A stretch of DNA of 64,000 nt from Epiperipatus broadwayi (GCA_028023455.1 JAQFVV010013072.1:152501-216500), one strand, 5' to 3'; numbered from the stretch's first letter, positions 26,088 through 37,424 are shown. The notes: a model not told the origin generated them from the letters alone. A program made the numbers and translations.

Positions 26088-27339
26088 AATAATAATATTT
26101 ATATTGATTAGTAAAAAAAATTATGTGCCACTTCAGACAATATATAATTATGTATATTTTTGATTTGTTATAGCACTATGCAATTGCTTTCATTAGAACA
26201 AAATGTTATACAATCTCTTACAAATATCTATGAATTACTTACTATCACGTCACACTATCTTCTGTATTGATTTAATTACTTTTTTTTAATTCATTCTGAA
26301 AACAATGAGTGCATTTTAGTAAATAGACCAACCAAGATAAATAAATAATTGAGTTTTGCCATTTTTTATAAAAACAAAACAGTTAAAGAAGCTTATAATA
26401 TATGATAAACATACAATTGTTTTTTTATTTCTATAGATCGCGTGCCACTGTGTATAAAATATTACAAATCCTGTATTTATTTCATTTCTGCTGAATCAAA
26501 AGGAATTAAGAGATAAAAAAAGAATATATATAGATGATATATTCATATATATATTACCTATATATTTATAAATTTTTAAAAAAGTGATCATATAAAATAT
26601 CTTTTTACAAAAAATATTTCTTGACAGGATTTAAAAAAAATAAAAAATATATATTAAATTATGAAAGAGAAAAATGTTTCTTATCTGTCACATTTCTTTT
26701 AACTTCAAACAAGTAAGAATTTATAGCAATTCAGATATATTTTTAATGCTTTAAAAATGCACATTCTCTGAGCTTAGTTCTTTAAAAAAAATTGTTTATA
26801 AATCTATATATTCTCACATGGACTCTAAAAAAGTTTATAAAACAATCACAAGAATTTTATGGGTTTATGTCGATCTGTTTTGAAAAGTGAATTCTTACTT
26901 TATGGTCTTTATTTGGATGGAAAAAAAAATATGGCCTTAACTCAATAAATATCAAAAGTCTGGAAAGGTTTTGAAAATGTATTATGCTATATCACAATTA
27001 AAAATAGAAATGTAAATATTAATCCTTTAAATTATCAATTCCTATCAATTGATGATATATACGTAAAATAAATTCAAATAATGTAGTTAACAATTAATAT
27101 TTTAGATTTAAAAAAACAATATTCGAATGTCTTTATAGCTCGGGATTTCGTAAGTTTGAGCACCGGAAGTGCCAGCCCCAGAATCTCTAGGACCCTACGT
27201 TCCAGAGTACGACACTTTATCACTACTCTAAAATGAACATGATGTTTTAAATTATTAACTATTAACTGAAAGAAGACCCTTTGTTCACTCTTGGAGTCCT
27301 TAAAAAAAATGAGCAGGGCAAATTCCAAATTGCTACTCC
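26088..27339. other. Non-coding DNA, no gene recognised
   Basis: AT-rich to 27100, then a less AT-rich patch at 27120-27330. The patch holds an 84-codon minus-strand frame (27074-27328) with no motif I recognise. It lies just upstream of the RTE relic and may be part of the insertion site or its 5' region. Confidence 0.35.
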
Positions 27340-27688
27340 ATATGTTCTTGTAGCTGTTATTACTATGTGATTGTCCATGTAGTATACCATCATGGCTGAG
27401 CTGCTGACCAACACAGTATGGTGAGTTTCTTTAAAGCTTTTAACCTCTGAGTTAAAATCAAGATGGCATTTCTTCTCAGTTGCCTGATAAAGCAGAATGA
27501 ATGTGTGTGTGTGTGTGTGAATGATTTTTTCCCCTTATACAATCATGACAAACAGAAATTAATCAAGGCCTTTATTCCCAGCAGTCTAAAGTCATCAACC
27601 AAGGCAGAAGTTGGTGTCTGAAGACAGAGGATGCTAAGAATATTCTGATTGTAGAGACAGGTTACCATTTGATGATGACTATTTATTT

Positions 27689-28408
27689 AGGTACTTACAA
27701 CTACAGATCACTTTCAAGTGAATGAAGATTTCAAGAATTGGAAGAACTGTCTTATATTAAATGGGACATTATTGGGTGTTGTAAAGTTAGAAGAAAAGGT
27801 GAAGAGACCATTAATTTAAAAAGTGGACATGTACTCTACTACAAAGGCACAAATATTTGACGTACAAATGAAGTAGCATTCACTATAAATAAAAATTGGA
27901 AGAACAACAGTGTGGAGATTGATGGTGTATTGGACAGAGTGGCAAGATTAATTATTCAACTTAATAGTAGATACTAAATGTAGATAATTAAAGTTAATGC
28001 CCCAACAAGTTCTAATACAGATGAAGTAGTAGAAGATTTTTATATGGATGTACAAAAAGCTTTTGCTCAGACTAAACAACATTTTAAAATTGTTATGGGA
28101 GACTTTGATGTTAGAATAAGTAAACAAATAAAAGATGAACATGTTTTAGGTAAATTAAGTTATGGTAATAGAAATGAAAGAGGACATACATTTGTGGAGT
28201 TTGCAGAAAAATAAAAACTTTACATTATGATTTTTTTTAGAAAAATGTTAAAAGCAAATGGACATGGGAGCATCCAAATGAAGATACAGCATCAAGATTG
28301 TAATGTTCTTAATAGATTCAATGCAAGAAGTGATCATAAATTAGTAAGGTGTAGGATACATGTTAATGTAAAACTACAGAGAGAAAATTTATTAAGAAAA
28401 ACAATATT
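27689..28408 (+). pseudogene. RTE endonuclease domain (EEP family), inactive
   Basis: One reading frame with several stops runs from GTYNYRSL (family GTWNVRTL) through WDIIGCCKVRRKGEETI, KSGHVLYYKG, VARLIIQLNSRY, IIKVNAPTSS, FKIVMGDFDVRI (family GDFN), LSYGNRNERGHTFVEFAEK and, after a frame break, NRFNARSDHKLVRCRI. It matches the endonuclease-exonuclease-phosphatase domain that nicks target DNA for RTE insertion. The catalytic Glu usually found in the SE-R motif is Lys here and the Asn of GDFN is Asp, so two active-site positions are lost besides the stops; the Ser-Asp-His motif survives. The frame is interrupted at 28410 by the family A insertion. Confidence 0.85.
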
Positions 28409-28410
28409 TA
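28397..28410. other. Left target-site duplication of the family A insertion
   Basis: AAAAACAATATTTA (14 bases) is repeated exactly at 28948-28961. It brackets the inserted element and belongs to the RTE sequence, which resumes in register after the second copy. Confidence 0.9.
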
Positions 28411-28552
28411 CATGATCACCATCTCCTATGCTAGCACATAATTGTTATTAAATGGGAAAAACTCTCAATACCCCAGCACCACCCTGCACCAACCAGAGCA
28501 ATCAATGGATGCCAGAAGGCTTGTGCATAAAATCCCCATCTAGTGCCTACTC

Positions 28553-28611
28553 ATCCAATATCCACAGACTAGTTTGTGGCTTGTGGCCTTCATCAGTGAT
28601 GAGCCTTGGAT
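28553..28611 (-). ncRNA. Type I hammerhead motif, family A left arm
   Basis: On the minus strand: ATCCAA (outer stem I), TCA, CTGATGA (28596 down to 28590), A, GGC-CACAA-GCC, A, then CAA where GAA is expected, AC-TA-GT, C17, TG, and TTGGAT closing the outer stem. The 5' core box is perfect and both stem I helices pair, but G12 is C, which should abolish cleavage. Positions 10.1/11.1 form an A.A mismatch. Confidence 0.6.
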
Positions 28612-28786
28612 CTGAGAGCACTGCACCTAGATCTTAGGATCTAATGCAACCCTCCAGAAGCCACATGCTTATATTGAAAATATTGTGTTTTCAATTTCAT
28701 TCCCATAGTTTTGTAGTTAAGTAGAAATAAAAGGTGGCTGCTGGAGGGTTGCATTAAATCGTAAGATCTAAGTGCAGTGCTCTCAG

Positions 28787-28845
28787 ATCCAAGGCTCATC
28801 ATTGATGAAGGCTACAAGCCAGAAACTTGTCTGTGGATATTGGAT
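28787..28845 (+). ncRNA. Type I hammerhead motif, family A right arm
   Basis: ATCCAA (28787-28792) pairs with TTGGAT (28840-28845) as outer stem I. TCA (28799-28801) faces TGT after the cleavage site, with C17 at 28831. The core reads TTGATGA (28802-28808, C3 changed to T), stem II is GGC / GCC (28810-28812 and 28818-28820), GAA (28822-28824) is intact, and AC-TT-GT gives a minimal stem III. This arm and the left arm have different single core substitutions. That implies an intact CTGATGA...GAA ancestor. Confidence 0.6.
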
Positions 28846-28947
28846 GAGTAGGAAATAGATGGGGATTTTATGCACAAGCCTTCTGGCATCCTTTGTTGCT
28901 CTGGTTGGTGCAGGGTGGTGCTGCTGTGTGGAGAGTTTTGCCTGTTT

Positions 28948-28961
28948 AAAAACAATATTTA
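28948..28961. other. Right target-site duplication of the family A insertion
   Basis: The second exact copy of the 14-base AAAAACAATATTTA. RTE coding sequence continues immediately (IFIVDIPNLQKHSNEFK). Confidence 0.9.
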
Positions 28962-30625
28962 TAGTTGATATTCCTAATCTTCAGAAACATTCTAATGAAT
29001 TTAAATTAGAACTTGAAAATTGGTTTCAAGTATTAGTAGATTTTGAAAATGATTCATATTTGAATGAAATTAATAGGAAAATAACTGATACACTTTTAAA
29101 AATTGCAACAAAGATAGCTGGTAAAAAAAAGAAGTAATTGATTAATAAAATTTCTACTGAGACTAGAAAATTTATGAAGAAGGAATACAAAGATATATAT
29201 AAAAATGATGCATTAAGAAGAATTGAATATCCCAAATTTTGGAAAATGGTGTGAAAGAGTTGATAATGATATAAGAAAATATAATTGTGAACTAGCAAGG
29301 AAAACTGTAGAAGAGAATAAAAGACTCAAGAGTGTAAAACATTTTGGTATTGGTAGGAAACTTATATCTGCAATAAGAAAAGAAGATGGAACTATTATTA
29401 AAAAAGAGATGACATCATAAAATTGGTAGAAGAATTATATCAAGAATTGTATAGTAGTAAAGAATAAGTACTTCCTACATCTATTATATTTTCTGAATTT
29501 CCCAGAATTTTAAATAAAGAAATGAGACATGCAATTAAATTTATAAAGAAGGGATGGAATTATAATTGATATATTAAAAAAAACAATTGCAGAAATAAAA
29601 AAAAAATGTGGCCAAGTTATATACCAAATGTCTAAATGATAAAGATGTAGCAAATCATTGGAAGAAAACAGTATTAATATTAATATTTAAAAAAGATGAT
29701 AAAGAAGATATTAGAAATTACAGACTTATCAGCCTTTTATCAGTTTTACCAGGATAATTACAACTTGTCTTCAGAAAACCTTGGATTTCAAGTAACCCAA
29801 AGAACAAGTTGGATTTAAAAGTGATTTTTGTACAGTAGATCATATCCAAGTATTAAGAGAAGTTATAGAAAAGACCAATGAAAATGAGTTGTCATTATGC
29901 TTTGGATTTGTATATTATGAAAAGATATTTGACTCTATAAGCATTTCTTTAGTGATTAAAGCATTGGATCATTAAAGTATAGACTTAGGATATTGTCATA
30001 TTTTGAAGAATGTTTATAAAAATGCAACAGCAACAATTATATTACATAATAATATGAAGAAAGTTAACATTGAGTAGGGTGTAAGACAGGGTGACTATAT
30101 CTCCAAAACTTTTTAAACTAGTGCTGCAAGAAGTATTTTGTGCAGTAAAATGGAGAGCTAAACAATTAAAAGTAAATGGAGATTATTTAAGTCATATACA
30201 TTTTGCAGATGATGTAGTATTTATACAAATAATGCTTTCAAATTTCAGGAAATGTTGCAAGAGTTATCAGATAAAAATAAGAAAGTATGACTAAAGATAA
30301 ATATTAAAAAAACTATAGTAATGTTCAATGGATTTTTTCAAAAGATGAAAATAAAGATTGATTATGATGAGTTAGAAGAAATTAACAACTATGAATATCT
30401 TGGTCAAATTATTACTACAGATGGAAACTTAATGGCTGAAATTAATAATGGAATTAAACTTGGTTGGAGTACTTTTGTTAGAAATATTTTAACATTAAAA
30501 GGAAATATGCCTTTAATAAATGTGTTCTACCAATTCTTACTTATGGATCTGAAACTTGGACACTTAGTAGAACAGCAATACAGAGACTTCAGACCACTCA
30601 AAGAAGTATGAAGAGATGCATGTTA
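28962..30625 (+). pseudogene. RTE linker, reverse transcriptase and C-terminal region, inactive
   Basis: Frameshifted pieces in order: VDIPNLQKHSNEFKLELENW and ITDTLLKIATKIAGKKKK (linker), KKTVLILIFKKDDKEDIRNY with RLISLLSVLPG (RT block 1), GVRQGD at about 30080 then TISPKLFKLVLQEVF (motif B region), HIHFADDVVFI (motif C FADD, about 30200), and NNYEYLGQIITTDGNLMAEI with LKLGHLVEQQYRDFRPL (RTE C-terminal region, families reading TYGSETW). These are diagnostic of RTE-clade RT. Stops and shifts are frequent between 29750 and 30090. The catalytic Asp pair FADD is preserved. Confidence 0.85.
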
Positions 30626-30945
30626 GTTGTAACAAGAAGAGAGTGAAAATGCAATATATGGGTAAGAGAAGAAACATGTTACTGACATTACTGAAAGAAT
30701 TAAAAGACTGAAGTGAAGTTGGGCTGGACATATTACTAGAAGAGATGAACAATTGAAATTTTATACAGGATTTCCAGAGTTTGTAAAAAAACACAGAAAA
30801 ATACATGTGTGTTGGATGGATAAAATAAGAAAATGTGCAGGGGTGATGAGAAGAAGAGAGGCTAGATATCAAAAAAGATGGGTTAAACTTGGAGAGACAT
30901 TCATCCTGCAGTAGATTGATAATGGTTGACAAAGGTGATGATGAT
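30626..30945 (+). pseudogene. RTE 3'-terminal coding end and tail
   Basis: Includes the usual RTE ending: TDITERIKRLK, the WAGHI block, a TRRDEQ piece, then ARYQKRWVKLGETFI and a stop. About 40 bases later the element ends in TGATGATGATG. The same order is recognisable at 36055-36475 and, reversed, at 62290-62800. Confidence 0.8.
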
Positions 30946-30948
30946 GAA

Positions 30949-30995
<47 letters not shown>
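30949..30995. repeat. (TA)n microsatellite
   Basis: About 22 TA units directly abut the 3' tail of the RTE copy. They may have grown from its terminal simple repeat or from the target site. Confidence 0.95.
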
Positions 30996-30999
<4 letters not shown>

Positions 31000-31049
31000 G
31001 TGTAAGAGATAATACATTATCATAATGTGAAGAATAATTATAATGACAA

Positions 31050-31900
31050 ATATTTAATATATATTAAGACTATAACCCCAAGACTATGTGCTTAGATGCA
31101 ATGGTAGAGATCTCTATAAATCTTAATACAATATTAATGACTTTAAAAGTCAAAAGTGGCCACTCTTATCTTTGACCTACTTTTTAATTATATAAATGAA
31201 TCTAAAGCATTAAGATTTGAAAATGTGAAGCTATTACCTACTTCACTGATTAAGTCCACAATTTCTATACAAACTAGCATACATGAAATCTTTTGATTTA
31301 CAGTGAGTCAGTGTAAAGTAGGTAATAGCTTTACGCTCTCAAATCAAAATATTTTAGATTTTCCTATATAATTAAAAAGTAGATTGAAGATAAGAGTGGC
31401 CATTCTTGTCTTTTAAAATCATTAATCTTGTGTTAAGGTTTGTAGAGGTCCTGACCATCACATTTAGGGGCATAGTCTTAAGATTATGGCCTTAATATAT
31501 ATTACTTAGGTAATGAGTATGTGCTTAACAAATTATTAATTACAACTTTAAATTGTCTTAAAAGATTTCTAATTATAAGAGCTTCACACTGACTTGCTGT
31601 AAATCAAAACATTTTGTGTACATTAGCTTGTATAGAAATTGTGGACTTAATCAGTGAAATATTTAATAGCTTCACACTCTCAAATCAAAATGCTTTAGTT
31701 TCGCCTATATAATTAAAAAGTAGATCAAAGATAAGTGGTTGCTCATGTCTTTTAAAGTTGTTAATCTTGTGTTAAGATTTGTATGTCCCTACCATTGCAT
31801 CTAGGTGGATATTCTTAAGGTTATAGCCTTAATATATATTACTTAGATAATGAGTATGCACTTAACAAATCATTAATTATAACTTTAAATGTCAAATATT
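31050..31900. repeat. Inverted plus direct copies of a 250-bp repeat
   Basis: Three copies of one unit share landmarks: ACTGACTTGCTGTAAATCAAAA, GAAATTGTGGACTTAATCAG, TTCACACTCTCAAATCAAAA, TATATAATTAAAAAGTAGAT and TTAATCTTGTGTTAAGATTTG. The unit is inverted at about 31055-31310, forward at about 31310-31500 and forward again at about 31585-31850. The first two form a hairpin. GGCCTTAATATATATTACTT follows both forward copies. No coding potential and no recognised family. Confidence 0.75.
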
Positions 31901-32739
31901 GTAATTTAATATTTGTTTGAAGATTCATGGTGATAGCATTCTACTGATAATTTGTATGTTGATTTCCATCATTTAATATTAAATGTAAAATGTCTTTAGA
32001 AAAACTTTTCAAATACATTCAATGGTTAATAATAGCACCCAAATATTTTAATACAATGTTTTGAATGTTAATATTCTTCTCTCTTCTTCAAGTATTGATG
32101 ACTTAAATGAGTGATAGTACAAGCATAGGAATAAAAACTAAACTTTTAGATTGCGAATATTGACCTTAATGTGATGTTCTTCAATTAAGTTATTTTTCCA
32201 ATTTAATAATCAGTATAAGTTTTATATACTTATATATGAGGGTCTTCCTGGTTTTTTTACTATTTCTTAAGACCAAAATTAAATGATGGCTTCCAAACAT
32301 TATGAATTATCACACAATCATTGACTTATAGAGTTATTTGCTATTGTCATGTGAGCAGTTTTTTTTAATATTTTTTTTTGTACATTTTCCTCTCTGTCCA
32401 ATATTTTTTCCAGAATGATTTATTTAATGATTGTTATTATTTAAATGCAGTAATTACATTTTGTGAATTACTTTAATTATATTTCTAATAAAGAAATATA
32501 TGTTATTAATTGATTATATGCTAATGCTTTTACTGTTTTAGCATTAATAATCTATCTTAGTTCTCAAGTGAGATTTTATATTTTGCCAGACAAAAGAAAT
32601 AAACTATATTAAAAAATATCTAAATGCTGGTATTTTCTTAGCTTAATGAAGAAGCAATAAATATTATTGTATACCTATGATTAATAACATGGTGCCTGCA
32701 TAAGAAAAAGAGAGAATATTAAACAGAGAAAAAAAGAAC
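31901..32739. other. AT-rich DNA with a small inverted SINE-tail match
   Basis: At about 31985-32050 the words TGTCTTTAGAAAAACTTTT and CAAATACATTCAATGGTTA match, in reverse, the 3' part of the repeat at 32740-33560. Otherwise nothing is recognised. Confidence 0.45.
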
Positions 32740-33560
32740 AATGTCAAAGACAAATAAGCCTATATAAGTCATCCTAATGTAATAATTCATAATGTCTGAA
32801 TGCCATTAATTAAGCTTGTTCTTAGGAAAAAAGAAGAATTCAGGAGAACATTTATAGATAATTATATAAAATTTCTAATAACTCTTACCTTTGGCAGAGT
32901 AATCTAGTTTGTTAGAGAATTATCTTAAACAAATCCAAAGCCCAGTTTCCGTTATTTTTTCAAGTGTTATGCTATTACTGTCACTGGTCAAGCCACAACA
33001 ATTGAAGAAGAGAGGAGAAAAATATTACTTGAAATATTGTGTTATATATTAATCTGTGTGCTATTACTAACAGTTGAATGTATTTTAAAAGTTTAAATAA
33101 AGTTTGAATTTTTCTAAAGATTAACATTTAATATTAAATTATGGAAATAATCCAACATATAATTACTATATATGTAAAGTAGAAAATCATATATGTCTCA
33201 ATGAATATATATTTGATTGGAAAAAAATATAAAATAAAAAAATTCAAAGAATCAAATCACATGATAAGAGCAAATAAGTCTATAAAATAATCTAATGTGA
33301 TTATTCATAATATCTGGAGGCCATTATTTAATACTGCTCTTAAAAAAAGTAGAGAATTCAGAAAGACCCTTATAGATAATTATATAAAATTTCTACTGAC
33401 TGTAGCCTCTGGCAGAATAGCTTAATTTATTAGATCATACATTTATATTTACAAATCTAAGATTCAAATTTCATTCTGCTACTACTAACAGTTGAATATA
33501 TTTGAAAAATTTAAATGAAGTTTGAATTTACCTAAACCCATTTGACATTTTAAGATATCT
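32740..33560 (+). repeat. Tandem pair of tRNA-headed SINE-like repeats
   Basis: Two direct copies start with CAAATAAGCC at 32751 and CAAATAAGTC at 33271, a 520-base offset. Both contain a tRNA-like block (about 32893-32965 and 33408-33478): GGCAGAA then TAGCTTAATTTATTAG (A-box), GATTCAAATTTC (B-box) about 45 bases on, and TTCTGCT able to pair with the GGCAGAA start. Both then share CTAACAGTTGAATGTATTTG and TAAATAAAGTTTGAATTT. The second copy lacks about 100 internal bases. The 3' body recurs in the palindrome at 62798-63270. The layout suggests a tRNA-derived SINE family; the cloverleaf is degenerate. Confidence 0.55.
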
Positions 33561-33726
33561 TTTTATATTTCATGCTATGTCTAAATTTATAAAATTAACA
33601 TATATATATGCTTAAAGGTTTTAATAATCCTAAAAATGAAAATAAAAAATAAAATTTATATATATATCAAATAAAATATTCATTGTAAATTAATTATTAC
33701 AATAATAATAAAATAATAAAACATTA

Positions 33727-34420
33727 TAAATATTACTAATAACCAGTATAAAATGTAGAAGTACTTTCAGTTATTTGCATAATGATTTTCAACTGGAATT
33801 ATGTGAAAGCCAAAAATTTGTGGGTTATTATTTGCACTTTGTCAATTAATTAAAGATTTCTTGTTACTATTTATCAAACTTGCCTCTTTAATTTTCTTTT
33901 ATTATAGTTTCTTTGCCCATGAAGAATTCTTTTCCAGATCAAAAGTGAAAGTAAAACTAAATGTTTTTTTAGATCTAAGAAAGGAGGCACTATTATTAAA
34001 TCATTGCTCCTTTAAACATTTCTCAATTCTAAACTTCAATTCATCTATATGTGAAGCTTTACACTTACATGAAATTTGATATACAATATTTTTTTTGTTC
34101 AAAGGTACCACATTATTTGAATTATTGACAACAAAATGAAGTGTTATACAATTCCCATACATAGTTTTAATAATTTTAGTATAAGCATTCAAAACATATG
34201 GAATAGATATCAACTTTTATTATTAATTTCTTACTCCTTTACACTGTTATATTTTTTTTAATTGAGATAACAGTCTTCTGTAAATTTTTCACTATTTTTT
34301 TATTTATCATTTTCATAATTAAAACTTGCCATTTTATGCATAATTGGTACTTTTGATTTCTAGTATATATATTATCTTTATTGTAATAGTTTAACTGGCA
34401 GTTTATAATTTAATAAAGTA
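33727..34420 (-). pseudogene. Penelope-like GIY-YIG fragment, minus strand
   Basis: On the minus strand the 70-codon frame 34001-34213 reads ISIPYVLNAYTKIIK, NNVVPLNKKNIVYQISCKCK and ELKFRIEKCLKEQ. This is the PLE region leading into and through the first GIY-YIG strand and helix. Downstream (33727-33800) lies a 3' untranslated segment whose reverse complement matches 35910-35985 (AATTCCAGTT, CAAATAACTGAAAGTACTTCT, TGGTTATTAGTAA). It belongs to a PLE family different from the 8-10 kb element. Upstream sequence to about 34420 is compatible with decayed RT tail. Truncated and broken. Confidence 0.7.
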
Positions 34421-34631
34421 GCAGGTTGTGCCACACATACATTAAGTTGTTAATGTATTTGTCACAAGATCTACTAATTTAGTATTGAGAAAATCTTCCT
34501 AATTTATTAAATTATAAAATGATAATTAAATTATTACAAAAAAGTTGTATATATTAAAAATCAAATGTACCAATGATGCATTTAATGACTGAGCATATAC
34601 CTTTTTTTGTAATGATAAATTATCATAATAG

Positions 34632-35318
34632 AAACTTTCTCTATACAATATTGCCATCTAGTGCAGGATATAATAATCACTATAAACTCATCAACCCTCC
34701 TTTAACACTTTAAGCAAAGAATTTTATTTATTATAACAGTTTCGACTGTAATAGAAGATTAGAGCATAAAAATCACTATCTAGTGCCTATTCATCCTATA
34801 TTCCCAGACTAGTTCTTACCTTAATTGTTTTCATCAATGAGGATCCTTGGATCTGAGAGCACTCCATCTAGATCTTTGAATCTAAGGCATCTCTCCAGAA
34901 TCTATCTTTTACCCCTTTAATTAAATATAAAAGTATGATCCCAAATTGAAAACACAATAATGTTTTCAATCCAGGCTAGTTTATTTGTATAATCATACAG
35001 ATTTGAACCCAATTCAGTACCTAAATATTTTCATGTCTTTGGTTTTTAATAACCATAGCCACCATTATTTCTTGGATAAGAATGTTATTGTTTACAGTTT
35101 GAGCTCATACTTTTATAGTTAACAAAAAGTCAAAAGATGACTGCTGGAGGGATATATTAGATCCAAAGATTTCGATACACTGCTCTCAGATCCAAAGCTA
35201 GCTATAAACTAGAAACTAATTTGGAGATATTGGATGATGAGGCATTTTAACCATCTAGCATTCATTAATTATTATAAGTCTGCATTAGATGGCAATATTA
35301 TATGGAGAAAGTTGCTAC
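34632..35318. repeat. Family A inverted dimer, old copy
   Basis: Terminal parts GAAACTTTCTCTATACAATA (left) and TATATGGAGAAAGTT (right) are reverse complements. Inside are the family A landmarks CTATCTAGTGCCTATTCATCC, GGATCTGAGAGCAC, the TTGAAAACACAATAATGTTTTC hairpin and CATACAGATTTGAACCCAATT. Many substitutions show it is older than the 28.4 kb copy. Both hammerhead regions (about 34780-34855 minus, 35185-35240 plus) are recognisable by ACTAG and GATCCAAAG-type words but their cores are ruined. It lies between two PLE 3' fragments that point outwards. Confidence 0.75.
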
Positions 35319-35479
35319 TGTGTTAACAGATTGTGTACACATTAGAAATTGAAATCATTGACATTATAGTAATTTAATGATAAATTGTGTTGTTATGAAA
35401 GTGATAACTAAAAAATACTGAAATCATTCACAAATAAATTAATTGAAGTTGGGTAAAATAGTAAACAAATTTTCTGGAT

Positions 35480-35985
35480 TTTTAAGCTAAATTTATTAAA
35501 AATATACATAGAGAATTTCATTTTGTGTTCCACCTAATATTAATAAATTCATCAATAATTTTTAAAAATGTGATAATGCTTAACAAAAAAATAATATTGC
35601 TTATCAAATTTAATATAAATGCAAAGCTTTATACACAGGCAAATTGAAATGTGCTATTAAAAAACAATTAAAGGAACATCAACTTTGATACTAACATAAA
35701 AAATAAGACTAATAATGATTTAATAATAGTGTCTGCTTTTTTTTTTTTTGAGTATAAAAAAACATGTAGTTCTATTTTTAATTTTAACAAGAAAAACATT
35801 AAAATGCTTCATGATGAAGGAAACCATAATAAAAGAAAAATCAGAGAGGCAATTTTGATAAATAGAAATATAAAATCTTGACTTAATAGACCAAAAGATG
35901 AATGTTAAAATTTATGTTAAAAAAATTCCAGTTAAAAATGATTGTGAAATAACTGAAAGTACTTCTGCATTTTATAATGGTTATT
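35480..35985 (+). pseudogene. Penelope-like GIY-YIG fragment, plus strand
   Basis: Broken frames give KNNIAYQI then YKCKALYTGKLK and IKKQLKEH (first part of the GIY-YIG domain), an EYKKTCSSIFNF piece, and RKIREAILINRNIKS (the conserved Glu helix), ending with LNRPKDEC. This parallels KEAFYINGNINAINR of the 8-10 kb PLE. The following 3' sequence at 35910-35985 is the inverted twin of 33727-33800. The two fragments are therefore the same PLE family in opposite orientation. Confidence 0.75.
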
Positions 35986-36054
35986 AGTAACATTTAATAT
36001 ATTTATGTGTTTGAAATGAAAAATTTTTAATAAATGTGTTTAACAGTTTTTAAT

Positions 36055-36475
36055 TATAGATCTGAGACTGGAACACTTAACAAAAGAAGAATACAGAAGC
36101 TTCAGACCATTTAATGACATATGGAGAAATATGTGTAGAATTAATGAGGAGAGATCTGAAACAAGAAACATGGATGAGAGATCAAACATGTGTTAATGAC
36201 ATTATTGAAAGAATTAAAAGACCAAAATGCAGCTGGGCTGAACATATTGCTACAAAAAAATGATACTAGATTAATAACTAATATCTTAGATTGGATCTTA
36301 CAAGATTGTAAAAGACCTACAAAGAGATCACATATGAGGTAGATGAAGTAAATAAAGAACTTTGGTGTTATGATGTGGAGAAGAGAGGTTATAGATCAAT
36401 GAAACTGGATTAAACTTGGAGTCCTTCATTCTGCAGTGGATCAATATGGCTGAAGATGATGATGATGATTAGTAA
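36055..36475 (+). pseudogene. RTE retrotransposon 3' fragment
   Basis: Nucleotide similarity to 30545-30945 runs throughout. It begins at ATAGATCTGAGACTGGAACACTT and includes the ATACAGAAGCTTCAGACC segment, a WAEHI block (family WAGHI), GAAGAGAGGTTATAGATCAA and WIKLGV, and ends in the TGATGATGATGATGAT tail. It is a 5'-truncated insertion, the normal outcome of target-primed reverse transcription, with several frame breaks. Confidence 0.8.
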
Positions 36476-37424
36476 TATTGTTATAACCCTTGGTACATTA
36501 TTGCTTTATTATATATATATAATTTTATTGTATAGAATTCCTACATATTTCTGCCATTCCAACACTTTAAATATATTTATTAGATAACGCTTGATTTTTT
36601 TTTTTCATATTTTAATCAGGTCTAAGATTTTTATCTATGGAACCAGGAAATAAATATCGTAACCAACTATTTATATTGTTCAGTAAGTAAATTTCTAAAT
36701 ATTCTTAGCTGAGAGTAAAAGAAAACTAGAAAATTACTCATAACTTGTTACCAATCATTTGTCAAGCTTAGTAATTCCTTCTTATTCACTGCTGCTGCAA
36801 AATTCTTTGTAATGTTGCCAATTATTTAAAGATTTGTTTTGGTTTTGCTTATATATAAATATAATCTGCTAAATTTTTACAATGTATTATATATAATATT
36901 TCTTTTAATACTTTCAATAGTAGTTTTTAAAACAAAAGAAATTCTTGACTTTCTACATATATATAAATGTATGTGTATTTACAAGAAAGTTTCCATTTTT
37001 AATATGAAAAATTCAACTAACAGCAAAAAAAGTTAATACAAAGTTAATAATTTCATAACATTTTTTGTGAAATTACTTTAAAAATACTTTAAATACTTTG
37101 TTTATTGAAATCAGCTCACAAAATCGTTAGATGGACATTAAAAATCTTGTCATCATGGACAACAATTAATATGTTCAAAAATCAATTCATTAATGTTATT
37201 TTCAATATAATAATAATATACTTAATGTGTAAGATATATGAATAAAAAATTATTATTTAATAAATAGGTAGAAATACAGTATATCTAGAGACATCAGGAT
37301 CAATGAAAATTTGGCCTTAAGAAAAAAGAAAAGAATATTAAAAAATTAAAATATTTAATTAATAATTTTTAATTAAAAAAAAGATTTTCGGGATGTTATT
37401 CTTCCATTCCGTGATACAATAAAT
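36476..37424. other. AT-rich DNA, no gene seen
   Basis: One 65-codon hydrophobic frame (36839-37036) is noise-like. No repeat is recognised. Confidence 0.5.

Larger units (their letters stand above)
28411..28947. mobile_element. Family A inverted-dimer element inserted in the RTE
   Basis: A 537-bp palindromic element flanked by a 14-bp target-site duplication. The left arm starts CATGATCACCATCTCCTATG and runs through GCCAGAAGGCTTGTGCATAA, the hammerhead region and the GCAACCCTCC block. A spacer of about 70 bases (TTGAAAATATTGTGTTTTCAA and neighbours) follows, then the right arm reads the same landmarks in reverse to GAGAGTTTTGCCTGTTT. Exact duplicated flanks show it moved as this inverted dimer, not that the palindrome formed later. 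There is no coding capacity, so it depends on another element's enzymes. The GIY-YIG PLE in this window is a plausible donor. Each arm has one hammerhead motif. Confidence 0.9.
27340..30945 (+). mobile_element. RTE-clade non-LTR retrotransposon, decayed, with a nested insertion
   Basis: The order is 5' region (exact start uncertain), apurinic-type endonuclease, a 537-bp family A element inserted at 28411-28947, linker, reverse transcriptase, C-terminal region, then a short 3' tail of TGATGATGATG at about 30935 followed by (TA)n. The endonuclease plus RT order and the very short 3' sequence ending in a small tandem repeat are typical of the RTE clade. Three further 3' or internal fragments of the same family lie at 36055, 37425 and 62290, so it was once active here. 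Confidence 0.85.
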
